From the NCBI RefSeq assembly GCF_006345825.1, contig NZ_VCIX01000088.1, positions 186,001 through 250,000 on the forward strand: a DNA stretch of 64,000 nt. Reading direction: 5' to 3'. The stretch is from Paenibacillus paridis. Lineage in GTDB: Bacteria; Bacillota; Bacilli; Paenibacillales; Paenibacillaceae. The translations under genes were made by a program, and so were the position numbers. Shown piece by piece: positions 1 through 9,021 of the stretch. Every line of letters starts with the position of its first letter. The stretch's first letter is position 1. Below the pieces are notes generated by a model. The model made no database searches, was not told where the DNA came from, and saw only the letters and a list, made by a program, of their open reading frames with translations.

Positions 1-2087
1 TCGTCTCGGCGCATGCCTATGTTGCGCAATCGACACCTTATCAGGATGCTGAGCTGTCGGAGCCGCCATCTGCTATACGCATTAAATTTACGGAGAAAAT
101 CGATTCGAAGCTAAGCAACGTGTCTCTTCAAAGAGTCGACGGCGGGTCGGCGATTAAAGGAGAATTAAGCGCTGAGGACGATCAAACGCTAATCTATACG
201 ATTCCCAAGCTCAGCAAAGGAATCTACGAAGTCAGCTGGCAGGTGCTGTCGCTGGATACGCATCTGACCGATGGAACCTTCCAGTTTGCCGTAGGCGTCA
301 AACTGGTACAGACCAAGCCGGACGATACGGTTTCCTTAGATGGAAGTAATAGTGAAGGGGCGGGAACCCGGCCAACAGCGACGAATAAGCCCGCAGCGAC
401 GGCGAAGCCAGCGGCAACCTCGAAGCCAGCGGCAACGAAAGCGCCAAACGTGACGGAGAAGCCTGCGTCGACACCAAGCGAGACGCCAAACCAGGCGCCT
501 TCTCCAGCTGTGTCCCATACGCCGGACTCTGTGCCGGGCACAACTTCTAACGAGCCGGAAGCAAGCACGCAGCCTGTGCTGCCAGCAGATAAGGATGCAG
601 CTGCTGGGCCAACCCCAGAAGGCTCAGCTATCGGTAATGAGCCAGCTTTTGATAATCCCACGGTTACGGGTAGTCAATCACAGGAGCCTGCTGCTGACGA
701 TGAAAGTGGCCCTGTGGACGAAGCGCCTCCGACTGCGACAGATGATACGGCAGCTGTAGGAGCTCACAGCGGTCATGGCGGAAGCGGTCAGAACGGTACT
801 GATGAGCATGAACATAAGGGAGTGCGCCCGGCTACGATGATTGTACTGCGGGTGCTTGATGTCCTCGCTGGCGTATTTGTGGCAGGCATCTTGTTTTTCC
901 GCTACGTCATTTGGAGAGAGGATGCGGATGCGGCTCCTTATGGTTTTTCGCAGGCGGCTGAGAAAATGGTCATTTGCGGAGCAGGAATCATTTGGCTGAT
1001 ATCCGGCTTAGATCGCCTGTCTACCCTCTCGGAGCAGCTAGATGGCGTATCTCTGTATGCACTGGCTAGCGGAACGATGATTGGCAAGGTGGCGGCATTG
1101 CGGCCGGTGCTTGCCATCCTTATCCTTTTGCTGGCGTTCGCACCTGTCCGTGAGCGGGCTTGGGCAAACCCGCTCAAATTTGCCGTTGCTGCGGCAGTGA
1201 TCGTCTCCTTCCCCCTGACGGGGCATGCTTATGCCTCATTAAATGGTGCGGCACTGGCCATAACCGCGCATGCGGTCCATATGGGGGCTGCAGCGATTTG
1301 GTTCGGCGGTCTTGCCGGGCTATTGTCACTTACCTTCCATTCGGGTGGATTGGACCGATTGAACCAGACGGCTGCACGCTTCTCTGTATGGGCACTGCCG
1401 AGTATGGCATTTATCTTAGTCAGCGGTATATGGCTTTCGGTTGCGAGGCTCTCCGGATGGAGTCAATTGATCGATACAGACTACGGCCAGCTGATTTTAG
1501 CTAAAATCATCTTCATGCTGCTGGTTCTTGTTATTGCTGCGCTGCATAAGTTGGTCTTTATGCCCAGGATCGCTGAGAAAGGTGCTTCAAGAGGCTTGCT
1601 CATCGGTGTGAGGGCTGAAGTGCTCCTTGCGGTTGTACTGTTTGTGCTGGCCGGCTGGCTGTCTTCGACTTCACCGCCGGAAGCGGCTGCAGAAACGAAG
1701 CTGACTGAGCCGATATATTGGCATGTCATGGGTGAGAAAGCGCATATGAGCTTGCGAATCTCAGAAGACGGAAAATCGGAACAGCAGGCAGCCAGACTCG
1801 ATGTATGGCTGCCTGAAGAGATGGGAGCACCCGTATCTGTGGCGGCAGCCTTGCAGCTTGACGGCGAGGGATCTGGGGCAGGAGAACGCCAGATAAGCAT
1901 TCCATTGAAACTTGATCCACCGGCTCTTGAAAAGTTTGAGTTTCCAGGCTTTAAGAAGTACACCTACAGGGGAGTCGGTGATTTTGTAGAGGATCGCAGG
2001 GAAGGCATGCTTTTGGTGGACATTCAGGATGAGGCGGGCAACAGCTTTCATTATGAGAGGGAATTAGAGTCGCTGCTTCTGGAATAA
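1..2087 (+). CDS. CopC-CopD fusion copper protein, 5' end cut by window
   Basis: The reading frame is open from base 3, so the gene starts outside the window; about 694 residues are visible. The first ~100 residues look like a CopC domain, beginning near a mature N-terminus with SAHAY followed by a typical STP motif, so a signal peptide was probably just upstream. A long Ala/Pro/Thr/Lys-rich linker follows, ending in a His-rich stretch (HSGHGG and DEHEHK) that could bind metal. Then comes a CopD-like block with about eight membrane helices containing several His residues, and an extracytoplasmic C-terminal beta domain of the YtkA/FixH type. This order resembles Bacillus subtilis YcnJ, a copper-uptake membrane protein. 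The function in copper import is inferred from family; metal ligands were not aligned. Confidence 0.85.
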   Translation, partial: VSAHAYVAQSTPYQDAELSEPPSAIRIKFTEKIDSKLSNVSLQRVDGGSAIKGELSAEDDQTLIYTIPKLSKGIYEVSWQVLSLDTHLTDGTFQFAVGVKLVQTKPDDTVSLDGSNSEGAGTRPTATNKPAATAKPAATSKPAATKAPNVTEKPASTPSETPNQAPSPAVSHTPDSVPGTTSNEPEASTQPVLPADKDAAAGPTPEGSAIGNEPAFDNPTVTGSQSQEPAADDESGPVDEAPPTATDDTAAVGAHSGHGGSGQNGTDEHEHKGVRPATMIVLRVLDVLAGVFVAGILFFRYVIWREDADAAPYGFSQAAEKMVICGAGIIWLISGLDRLSTLSEQLDGVSLYALASGTMIGKVAALRPVLAILILLLAFAPVRERAWANPLKFAVAAAVIVSFPLTGHAYASLNGAALAITAHAVHMGAAAIWFGGLAGLLSLTFHSGGLDRLNQTAARFSVWALPSMAFILVSGIWLSVARLSGWSQLIDTDYGQLILAKIIFMLLVLVIAALHKLVFMPRIAEKGASRGLLIGVRAEVLLAVVLFVLAGWLSSTSPPEAAAETKLTEPIYWHVMGEKAHMSLRISEDGKSEQQAARLDVWLPEEMGAPVSVAAALQLDGEGSGAGERQISIPLKLDPPALEKFEFPGFKKYTYRGVGDFVEDRREGMLLVDIQDEAGNSFHYERELESLLLE

Positions 2088-2181
2088 ACAATAATTGAAG
2101 GCCATCGGCAACGTCTGGGACAGCTTGACTTCGCTTCTAGCATCTGCTAATCTCACTTTCAGGGAAAAGGCGGGTGTTAGC

Positions 2182-2580
2182 ATGATCATCGGCATCGGAA
2201 ATGATTTATCGGATATTTCGCGCGTCGCTAAAGTGTTGAGCGGGAGTGCGGGTAGACGCTTTATGCAGCGTGTGCTGTCCGAGGGTGAGCGGGAGCTTGC
2301 CGGGCATTACAGCGGCGAAAGGCTTCATCAATTCGTAGCCGGGCGGTTCGCAGCGAAGGAAGCGGTTGTGAAGGCATTTGGCTGTGGAATTGGCCAGGTG
2401 ATGGGCTTTGCCGATATTGAAATTTTACGCGATAGCTGCGGCAAGCCCGAGTGCGGCTTGAGTGAAGCCGCTTGGGAACGCCTTGGTTTAAGCTCCAAGG
2501 ATGTAAAGATTCATGTGACGATCACGCATGAGCGCCAGCTTGCCTCAGCTTTTGCTGTTGCGGAGCGAATATCGCAGTAA
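2182..2580 (+). CDS. acpS: holo-[acyl-carrier-protein] synthase
   Basis: A 132-residue 4'-phosphopantetheinyl transferase that moves the phosphopantetheine arm of CoA onto apo-ACP for fatty-acid synthesis. The N-terminal GIGNDLSDISRV carries the conserved Asp8, and RFAAKEAVVKAFG carries the second metal/CoA-binding signature with its Glu and Lys. ATG 2182 was chosen because it opens directly into the conserved MIIGIG start and sits behind an AAGGCGGG-like ribosome site; the frame extends upstream to 2095 but that part is not family-like. Length fits AcpS (about 120-130 residues). It lies about 95 bases behind the copper gene, in the same direction. Confidence 0.95.
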   Translation: MIIGIGNDLSDISRVAKVLSGSAGRRFMQRVLSEGERELAGHYSGERLHQFVAGRFAAKEAVVKAFGCGIGQVMGFADIEILRDSCGKPECGLSEAAWERLGLSSKDVKIHVTITHERQLASAFAVAERISQ

Positions 2581-2631
2581 CCTTTTGCCTATACTTGGAA
2601 TGTAATATACCAAGCAGGCAGGTGAGAGGGG

Positions 2632-2868
2632 ATGGCGGCATTGAAGGAGCAGCGGCAGCAGAAAACGAAGCGTCGTTTCAAAACGGGACAATGGGTCGAA
2701 TATGATGGCTTGTATTCAGACGACTGGGGCGGTGATCTGGTGCTGGTGCAGGGCGATCTGTTTCCAATGCACCCCCAAATGGGCGAAACCCACTGGACAT
2801 ACGCCGGCCAATCCGCTCTGCATTACATGAAATCTCCAAAAATCAACGGTCACCATATTGGTTATTGA
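2632..2868 (+). CDS. small conserved-type hypothetical protein
   Basis: A 78-residue soluble protein preceded by GGTGAGAGGGG directly upstream of ATG 2632. It starts with a basic Gln/Lys/Arg-rich segment and then has an acidic/aromatic part (GQWVEYDGLYSDDWGGD) ending in HWTYAGQ. The layout, a short beta-like protein with a WTY motif near the C-terminus, recalls the small YjzC-type proteins of Bacillus, but this is only a loose resemblance. It lies 51 bases behind acpS and ends just before a bidirectional terminator. No function can be assigned. Confidence 0.65.
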   Translation: MAALKEQRQQKTKRRFKTGQWVEYDGLYSDDWGGDLVLVQGDLFPMHPQMGETHWTYAGQSALHYMKSPKINGHHIGY

Positions 2869-2891
2869 CTTAAATAAGCTTTCCAATTAAG

Positions 2892-2934
2892 AAAAAAGGA
2901 TGCCAGCAGCAACGTCTGCACGGCATCCTTTTTT
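2892..2934. terminator. bidirectional intrinsic terminator
   Basis: The arms AAAAAGGATGCC and GGCATCCTTTTTT form a perfect GC-containing stem flanked by A and T runs on the two sides. It lies between the small gene ending at 2868 and the convergent cytochrome gene ending at 2970, so it can serve both. Confidence 0.9.
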
Positions 2935-2969
2935 GTTTATAAATGGAATTTAACTGGCGCTTATGATGA

Positions 2970-3311
2970 TTACTTCTTGCTGGCGAGCCATTCAGCCAAT
3001 CCGGCGATTTCCTCAGCCGTGAGCTTATCTTTGAACGGTGGCATGGACCCTTCTCCCTGCTCAATTTGCTTTGTGATATCCGCTGCGCTCATCCGTTCGC
3101 CGACCTTTTGCAGATTCGTTGACGGACCGATGCGGCCTTGAAGCCCGGTGCCGTGGCAGCTTACGCAGTTGGCTTTGTATACGGACATAACCTCGCTTGG
3201 CCCGTCTAATGCACTTTTAATTTCGGTGGAGTTTTTGCCGCCGCCGCAGCCCATAAGAGCGAGCAGCAGGATAGCGGTGACGATTAACGGAAGGGATCGA
3301 TTAATAGACAT
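2970..3311 (-). CDS. cytochrome c lipoprotein (c551/c550 type)
   Basis: A 113-residue membrane-anchored monohaem cytochrome. A signal peptide with lipobox LMGC (Cys22) should lipidate the mature N-terminus. The haem-binding CVSCH is at residues 49-53, and Met90 in GSMPPF is the likely sixth ligand. It matches the size and plan of small Bacillus cytochromes such as CccB (c551), which shuttle electrons on the outer face of the membrane to a terminal oxidase. The start is supported by AGAGAGG upstream. It stands alone, divergent from the AraC gene. Confidence 0.92.
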   Translation of the reverse strand: MSINRSLPLIVTAILLLALMGCGGGKNSTEIKSALDGPSEVMSVYKANCVSCHGTGLQGRIGPSTNLQKVGERMSAADITKQIEQGEGSMPPFKDKLTAEEIAGLAEWLASKK

Positions 3312-3481
3312 TAAACATACCTCTCTTTTATTGTTTAATATGGGAATAAAAGGAATGTATAATCTATCCTTATGGCTACCATATGAATTTGAAACTTAAA
3401 TTCGTATAATAGAGTAGGCATAGGATGGTTCATAGCGAGAATATCATTCATTATATCGCAATTTTATCTACAGGAGAATTC

Positions 3482-4363
3482 ATGAAACCGACAATAGAAA
3501 GTATTTTGCAAAACCAATTGAACAAAATTCAAGTCGAAGTTACGATGTCTGCTTATACAGAAAATTTACCGGGCTGGGTAGAAAACAAAACCGAGCCTGA
3601 TTTTTACCGTTTTTGTTACGCGGTTAAGGGTGAGGCTTGGCTCGATATTCAGAATCAAAGACATATTGTGCAGCCAGGCACGCTTTATTTTTTGCCTGCG
3701 GGTACGATGCAAACGTTTGGCACTGGAGGAAATGAGCCTTTTTGCAGGTATTGGTGCCATTTCCGGCTAGAGCTGGGCGATATTCAGTTTATTAATTCGT
3801 TAAGGCTGCCTCCATTTGTATATGTGAAGGACGAACAGCTGCTGCAGCAGCTGTTCGTCAAAATGAACGCCTATCAGCACAGCACCTCAATTACAAGAGA
3901 GCTCAGGCTGAAGGCAGCTTTGCTGGAGATGCTTGCATTTTATTTGGATGAAAGCGATCTTCAAAGAGAATCGCTCTATGACTCTGGCTTTGGTGTAAAA
4001 TGGAATGAGGTACTGGCCCATATTGAAGCCAATTTGCATGAGAATATTCAAATCGAGGAGCTTGCGAAATTTGCTTTTCTCCATCCGAATTATTTCATTA
4101 CCTCTTTCAAAAGCATCGTAGGCTGCTCCCCGATCCAGTATGTGACCAATCGCCGCATTGAGCTTGCTAAGAAGCTCCTTCGGGAGACGGAGCTGCCGGT
4201 GACGACGGTCGCGAAGCAGGTCGGGATGCAAAATCATTATTTATCGAGGCTGTTTAAGAGATATACAGGCATTACGCCGGTCCAATTTCGCCGGATTGGC
4301 AAGCATTGCGTGGACTACCCATTGGATTGCGGGATGACAACAAGCGAAGGAGAGAACAGCTAG
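3482..4363 (+). CDS. AraC-family transcriptional regulator
   Basis: A 293-residue one-component regulator. Residues ~20-120 form an AraC-type cupin sensor (FCYAVKGEAWLDI, LYFLPAGTMQTF), and residues ~185-280 hold two helix-turn-helix motifs ending in the family signature around GMQNHYLSRLFKRYTGITP. ATG 3482 has AGGAG at 3472-3476; a longer frame from 3425 has no ribosome site. The effector is unknown, though cupin AraC proteins in Paenibacillus often sense sugars. Its TAG stop shares a base with the GTG start of mutY, so the two are probably translationally coupled, an odd pairing for a regulator and a DNA glycosylase. Confidence 0.9.
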   Translation: MKPTIESILQNQLNKIQVEVTMSAYTENLPGWVENKTEPDFYRFCYAVKGEAWLDIQNQRHIVQPGTLYFLPAGTMQTFGTGGNEPFCRYWCHFRLELGDIQFINSLRLPPFVYVKDEQLLQQLFVKMNAYQHSTSITRELRLKAALLEMLAFYLDESDLQRESLYDSGFGVKWNEVLAHIEANLHENIQIEELAKFAFLHPNYFITSFKSIVGCSPIQYVTNRRIELAKKLLRETELPVTTVAKQVGMQNHYLSRLFKRYTGITPVQFRRIGKHCVDYPLDCGMTTSEGENS

Positions 4364-5610
4364 TGGAGCAAGAAGCGGTCAAACAATATTTCAGTACAGA
4401 GCTGCTCAGTTGGTACAGGCTGATCAAGCGTGATTTGCCATGGAGGATCAATCGTGATCCCTACCGCGTATGGGTATCGGAAATCATGCTGCAGCAGACG
4501 AGGGTGGACACGGTTATTCCGTTCTATAATAACTTCATGAATAAGTTTCCTACTGTCACAGCACTTGCCGAAGCGCCGGAGACCGAGGTACTAAAAGCCT
4601 GGGAGGGGCTCGGCTACTATTCGCGCGCTAGAAACCTCCAAGCCGGCGCCAAAGAGGTCGTCTCGCGTTACGGCGGCATTGTGCCGGATGACAAAACCTC
4701 TGTTGCCGGGCTTAAGGGCGTCGGCCCTTATACAAGCGGAGCGATTATGAGCATCGCATTCAATCGGCCGGAACCTGCCGTAGACGGGAATGTCATGCGC
4801 GTGCTCTCCCGTTATTTTTGCCTAGAGGATGACATTGCTAAGCAATCGACTAGGGTTAATATCGAGAAGCTTGCGGCTTCTCTCATTCCGGAAGGAGCGG
4901 CTGGGGATTTCAATCAGGCGCTTATGGAGCTGGGGGCACTGGTTTGTACGCCGAAAACGCCAGGCTGCCTGCCATGTCCGGTTATGGAGCATTGCGAGGC
5001 GAGGCTTGAAGGCAGGGAAATGGAATTGCCGATCAAGACGAAGGCGAAGCCGCCACGGGCGGAGTTCAGAGCGGCAGCTATTGTCCTTGGCAGCGGCGAG
5101 AATAAGGGCAAAGTGCTTGTGAGGCAGCGGCCTGCAACCGGGCTGCTCGCGCAAATGTGGGAGCTTCCGCATCTGTTGTTGTCAGCAGAGCAGGCAGCCT
5201 GGCTAGGGGAATCCGAGCCGAAGGAGCAGGGGGAGCTGGCCGAAATGATTAGCCGTATGCTGGAAGAAGATACGGGACTGTTAATTCGTCCGCGCAGCTG
5301 GTTTACGGATGCCGATCATATTTTCAGCCATATCCACTGGAAAATGCGGTTCTACTTGGCTGATTTGGGTGAAGATCCGAGAGTGCTGACAGAAACAGCA
5401 GCTGCATCCGTAGTTGCGAGTTCTGCTGTGGCAGCTGAGGCGGGTACTCCATATGCGATAGCAGAAGTGGATAACAAAGTTTTACGAGGTTCAGGGACAG
5501 GTGGGATGGGCTTGCCTAGCGGCACCTATCGCTGGATCGGCAAGGAAGATATGGATGAATTGCCGTTTCCTAATTTATTTTTGCGAATTTTAAAGCAATT
5601 TTGGGAATAA
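4363..5610 (+). CDS. mutY: A/G-specific adenine DNA glycosylase
   Basis: A 415-residue base-excision repair enzyme removing adenine mispaired with 8-oxoguanine. The helix-hairpin-helix segment LKGVGPYTSGA and catalytic Asp141 (AVDGNV) are present, Glu40 (SEIMLQQT) is the conserved acid, and Cys195/202/205/211 make the 4Fe-4S loop (C-x6-C-x2-C-x5-C). A NUDIX-like recognition domain follows from ~residue 230. The start is GTG 4363 behind AAGGAGAG (4347-4354); it overlaps the TAG of the AraC gene by one base. The C-terminal domain carries an Ala/Gly-rich insertion of about 35 residues near residues 340-380 that looks like a disordered loop. Confidence 0.95.
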   Translation: MEQEAVKQYFSTELLSWYRLIKRDLPWRINRDPYRVWVSEIMLQQTRVDTVIPFYNNFMNKFPTVTALAEAPETEVLKAWEGLGYYSRARNLQAGAKEVVSRYGGIVPDDKTSVAGLKGVGPYTSGAIMSIAFNRPEPAVDGNVMRVLSRYFCLEDDIAKQSTRVNIEKLAASLIPEGAAGDFNQALMELGALVCTPKTPGCLPCPVMEHCEARLEGREMELPIKTKAKPPRAEFRAAAIVLGSGENKGKVLVRQRPATGLLAQMWELPHLLLSAEQAAWLGESEPKEQGELAEMISRMLEEDTGLLIRPRSWFTDADHIFSHIHWKMRFYLADLGEDPRVLTETAAASVVASSAVAAEAGTPYAIAEVDNKVLRGSGTGGMGLPSGTYRWIGKEDMDELPFPNLFLRILKQFWE

Positions 5611-5637
5611 ATGAATATAGAGCCGGAGGAGAAGCGA

Positions 5638-6270
5638 ATGAACGATATGCTTAAGCTGCTGCTGCAGCATAAGATTGTTGCGATTTTACGGGGAATTGAA
5701 GACAAGGATGCAGATGCTGCGGCACAAGCTTTGATCGATGGCGGCATTCATATGATGGAAATTACGATGAATACGAACGGTGCTGCGGCCATGATCGAGC
5801 GCTGGCGCACAAAGTTTGACGGCAAAGCCGCCGTTGGAGCGGGCACGGTAACCGATGTTGCGCTTGCGGAGCAGGCGGTTGCTGCAGGGGCGCAATATCT
5901 TATTTCCCCCAACTTAGATGAGGAGGTCATTGCGTTTGGCCGCGAGCGGGGCCTGTCGGTATGGCCGGGCGTAATGACGCCTACGGAAATCGTCAAAGCC
6001 TGGAAGGCGGGCGCGGATGCCGTTAAGATTTTTCCGATGGGGACGCTTGGAATCGGTTATTTGCAGGAAATACGCGGTCCGTTAAACGAGATCCCGATGA
6101 TTGCCACGGGCGGGGTGGACTTGCATAACATCGCCGATTATTTTAAAGCAGGAGCGAATGCGGTCGGTATGGGCAGCAAGCTGGTCAATATGCAGTGGGT
6201 ACGGGAAGGCAGATTTGATCTGATCACGGAGAGGGCGCGGCAGTTCACGGAAGCTGTGCGGTCTCTATAG
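5638..6270 (+). CDS. eda: bifunctional KDPG / 4-hydroxy-2-oxoglutarate aldolase
   Basis: A 210-residue class I aldolase cleaving 2-keto-3-deoxy-6-phosphogluconate to pyruvate and glyceraldehyde 3-phosphate. Lys130 in DAVKIFP is the Schiff-base lysine, Glu41 in MEITMNT the catalytic acid/base, and GAGTVTD and ATGGV supply phosphate-binding loops. ATG 5638 is chosen over 5611 because GGAGGAG lies at 5625-5631, between the two. It follows mutY by 27 bases and precedes the hydrolase gene by 17. No KDG kinase or uronate genes are adjacent, so its physiological substrate cannot be read from context. Confidence 0.93.
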   Translation: MNDMLKLLLQHKIVAILRGIEDKDADAAAQALIDGGIHMMEITMNTNGAAAMIERWRTKFDGKAAVGAGTVTDVALAEQAVAAGAQYLISPNLDEEVIAFGRERGLSVWPGVMTPTEIVKAWKAGADAVKIFPMGTLGIGYLQEIRGPLNEIPMIATGGVDLHNIADYFKAGANAVGMGSKLVNMQWVREGRFDLITERARQFTEAVRSL

Positions 6271-6287
6271 CGTAAGGAGGGCTAACT

Positions 6288-7265
6288 GTGAAGGCTACAC
6301 TCGGAGGCGCTGCGGGCTTCATCATCATTGTCGCTTTACTGGCATGGCTTGTCTGGCAAATGGGAGTTCGCAGTCAAAGGCCGCGCAAGCTGCCGAATCT
6401 TGGAGCACCTGACGTATTAACGGAGTGGAGTCCTGTAACCTTTACGAGCTATGGCTCCAAGGTAGAAGGCTGGCTGCTGCAGCCAGCTACGCATGCGGAA
6501 TCAGCAAATGGCAAGCTGCCGCTTATCGTCATCGCGCATGGCTGGGGTTCAAACCGCACAAGAGTGCTTCGCTACGCGCACTCGCTGTATCAGGCTGGTT
6601 TTGCCGTATTTATGTATGATGCCCGGAGCCATGGCGATAGTGATTCGATCCATGCGCCTTCTGCGTTGATGTTCCGGGATGATGTCATGGCAGCCGTTGA
6701 GGCGGCAAGGCAGCTTCCGGGAATAGATGCTCAGCGAGTCGCCGTACTGGGGCATTCCTTAGGGGGCTTCGGCGCATTGCTTGCGCTTGAGAGCGGGATG
6801 GACGTGAAGGCTGTCGTCACGGATTCGATGCCCGTTCACTTTGAGACGATGATGAAGTCGGAGCTGCGTCGAAAAAAATTGCCGGTCTTTCCGCTTGCTT
6901 ATATTATACCGATGATATGGCTCATTCGTTCAGGTATTTCACGCGCCCAGTTTAAGGCAGCCAACATTCCGTTAATACTGGAGAGGCATGCGGGTCGCCA
7001 TGAAGCGGGCCGAACGCCGGTCTTGATGATTCATTCGAATGGTGATGAATTCATTAGCGCGAAAGAGCTTAAAGAGCTGAAGGGGAAATTGCCAGAGGGA
7101 GTTATCGATACGTTATTCGTATCTACCATTGGACATAGCACTTCGGAGCAGGAGCCTGCTTTCTGGGAACGAGTCATCCCTTTCTTGCAGGAGAAGGTCG
7201 CAAACGCAGCGGGCAAAAAGGAAGCCTGCGGCACGAGGCTGCAGGCAACAAGAGAGAATATATAA
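6288..7265 (+). CDS. membrane-anchored alpha/beta hydrolase
   Basis: A 325-residue serine hydrolase with one N-terminal membrane helix (residues ~8-26), so probably anchored with the catalytic domain outside or at the membrane. HGWGSNR forms the oxyanion strand, Ser157 in GHSLGG is the nucleophile, the acid is probably Asp in HSNGDEF, and the His is in GHSTSE. It resembles BAAT/peptidase-S9-like hydrolases of the YfhR type. GTG 6288 follows AAGGAGGG at ideal spacing. The substrate is unknown. It follows eda by 17 bases and may be co-transcribed with it. Confidence 0.85.
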   Translation: MKATLGGAAGFIIIVALLAWLVWQMGVRSQRPRKLPNLGAPDVLTEWSPVTFTSYGSKVEGWLLQPATHAESANGKLPLIVIAHGWGSNRTRVLRYAHSLYQAGFAVFMYDARSHGDSDSIHAPSALMFRDDVMAAVEAARQLPGIDAQRVAVLGHSLGGFGALLALESGMDVKAVVTDSMPVHFETMMKSELRRKKLPVFPLAYIIPMIWLIRSGISRAQFKAANIPLILERHAGRHEAGRTPVLMIHSNGDEFISAKELKELKGKLPEGVIDTLFVSTIGHSTSEQEPAFWERVIPFLQEKVANAAGKKEACGTRLQATRENI

Positions 7266-7369
7266 TAAAGGGGGGTCATGAATTTATTATATAAGCATAA
7301 GATGAAACCAAGATGAGAGAAATATTACAGTTTCATTACATAGCCCAAAAGTTCGTCAAGGAGGTTCGA

Positions 7370-8557
7370 ATGCATAGAATAGTTTCCAAGCTGATGATGG
7401 TTGCCATAATTATCGTTGCTGCATTCTTTCTGGACATGAAGCTGGATCTGTTTCCCGCTGCGGCGGAATCGGAAGAGGTGGCTGCTGTGGAAGAGGCAAA
7501 TAAGCTGGAGCGGCTTGAGGATGAAATCGCCAAGCAGCTTCAGGCAAGAACGGAGCGTTTCTCTTTAACCTATACAGGGGACAAGCAGGAGCTGTCAGAT
7601 CAGTTGACGGATGTCATTCGCGCTGCTCTTGGGCATGATGATTATACAGCCTATATCCTTGAATCCTATATCTATACCATTCGAAGCTGGGGAAACAAGT
7701 CAACGATTGCTCTGGAAGCTAGATACCGGGAGACATTGGAGCAGACTGCGGTTGTAGACCGCGAGGTTTCGAAGGCGCTGCGCGTGATCATTGAACCCGG
7801 AATGAATGATCATGAGAAAATAAAAGCGATACATGATTGGATTATCGGTCATGTGGAATACGATCAGGGTTTGACCCGGTATACGGCTTATGACGCCGTT
7901 GCTTTAGGTGAGGCTGTATGCCAGGGATACGCGCTTCTCGGTTACAAGATGCTGAAGGAAGCGGGAATTACGGTCTTGATTGCCGAGGGCACGGTAAATA
8001 CAGGCGAGCATGCCTGGAATATGGTGAAGCTGGATGGAGTCTGGTATCATCTGGATCTTACTTGGGATGATCCTGTGGGAATAAAGGCTGCGGAAAAAGA
8101 GGCATCCTCTGGAAAGTCAGTTTCTTCGAAGGAGAGCTCGATCCGTTATAATTATTATTTAAGGACCGATGAGGAGCTTCGGGCGGATCACCAGTGGACG
8201 AAGAGCTATCCAGCGGCAGCCGTTGCCTATGCGGATACGATCAGGGAGCTGGAGCAGCAAGGCGAGGAGACGGAACGAAGCCGCTTCAGCAAGCTGAAGC
8301 TGGCGCTTGGCTTGCATTTTCTAGACCCAGAGTATACCGTTTCCAGCACCAAACAGCTTCAAGAGGTTATTCAATCGGCGCTTGCTGCCCGTACGGCCAG
8401 TCTGGAGTTCAGATATGAGCAGGGGGACCAGTTTCCGGCAGCGCTGAAGGCCGCTTTCAAAAATATTAATATGTCGGTCGGTTATCGTGCAAGCTACGAG
8501 CCTTATCCGGCCGATAACTCGCTCATCGTGCGTATTCAGCTCGAATACGCGCGATGA
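7370..8557 (+). CDS. secreted transglutaminase-like protein
   Basis: A 395-residue protein with an N-terminal signal/anchor helix (residues ~8-22). It has a transglutaminase-like core with Cys184 (EAVCQGYA), His214 (GEHAWNMV) and Asp229 (YHLDLTWDD), a complete triad. Proteins of this type act as extracellular proteases or cross-linkers of unknown substrate. The C-terminal ~100 residues have no recognised domain. ATG 7370 follows AAGGAGGT (7358-7365); the upstream extension to 7313 lacks a ribosome site. It ends just before a strong terminator, closing the run that starts with the AraC gene. Confidence 0.85.
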   Translation: MHRIVSKLMMVAIIIVAAFFLDMKLDLFPAAAESEEVAAVEEANKLERLEDEIAKQLQARTERFSLTYTGDKQELSDQLTDVIRAALGHDDYTAYILESYIYTIRSWGNKSTIALEARYRETLEQTAVVDREVSKALRVIIEPGMNDHEKIKAIHDWIIGHVEYDQGLTRYTAYDAVALGEAVCQGYALLGYKMLKEAGITVLIAEGTVNTGEHAWNMVKLDGVWYHLDLTWDDPVGIKAAEKEASSGKSVSSKESSIRYNYYLRTDEELRADHQWTKSYPAAAVAYADTIRELEQQGEETERSRFSKLKLALGLHFLDPEYTVSSTKQLQEVIQSALAARTASLEFRYEQGDQFPAALKAAFKNINMSVGYRASYEPYPADNSLIVRIQLEYAR

Positions 8558-8580
8558 CTGATGCTTGAATCGTATGACTA

Positions 8581-8609
8581 AGAGGTGCAGCGCTGCGCCT
8601 CTTTTTTTT
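8581..8609 (+). terminator. intrinsic terminator
   Basis: The arms AGAGGTGCAG and CTGCGCCTCT make a ten-pair stem with one G-T pair, followed by eight T. It ends the transcript of the transglutaminase gene. Confidence 0.9.
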
Positions 8610-8630
8610 GTGAATACCCAATCATGAGTT

Positions 8631-8864
8631 ATAGATGGAACTTATCCAGTTGAGAAAGCGATAAGCCTCTTCATAAGAAACAGATGGAATCTATCCTGTT
8701 AATATATCGTTATTCCCTGGCTATAAAGAAATAGATGGAATTATTCCCGCTAATCTAACTGTTTTCATTGCTTTCCGGCTGATTTGTTGCGATTAGAAGG
8801 ACAAATTCCATCTAAATGCCAAGAAAGGCTGAATTCCTTTAGAATATAGGGAGAAATTCCATCT
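8631..8864. repeat. ~50-base-spaced AGATGGAA repeats, three direct and two inverted
   Basis: The intergenic stretch 8610-9021 has no gene. It holds AGATGGAA at 8633, 8682 and 8733 on the plus strand, then the inverse TTCCATCT at 8806 and 8857. Spacing is 49, 51 and 51 bases within each orientation. The consensus core is close to TAGATGGAATTTATCC, with weak similarity continuing beyond it (GTTAAT, then an AAGAAA-like end). The copies have drifted, so this is an old array. No protein or RNA role is evident; 8865-9021 shows nothing further. Confidence 0.8.
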
Positions 8865-9021
8865 AATTCAAATGCAGAGTAGCCATAGACAAAGCAGAAT
8901 AAGCCCGTTCAGTCGAATCAGCCAAATGAAAAAGGTTGAGTCTATTTTGTCATCTGATTTGTTAGCTTGGTGATTGCGTTCGATACGGCGGATAATGTCT
9001 GCCAGATCCGGTTGCAGAGGA

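Noticed and set aside
8631..8864. CRISPR or tRNA-like cluster
   Set aside because: Only an 8-16 base core is shared, orientation switches, and no cloverleaf can be drawn.
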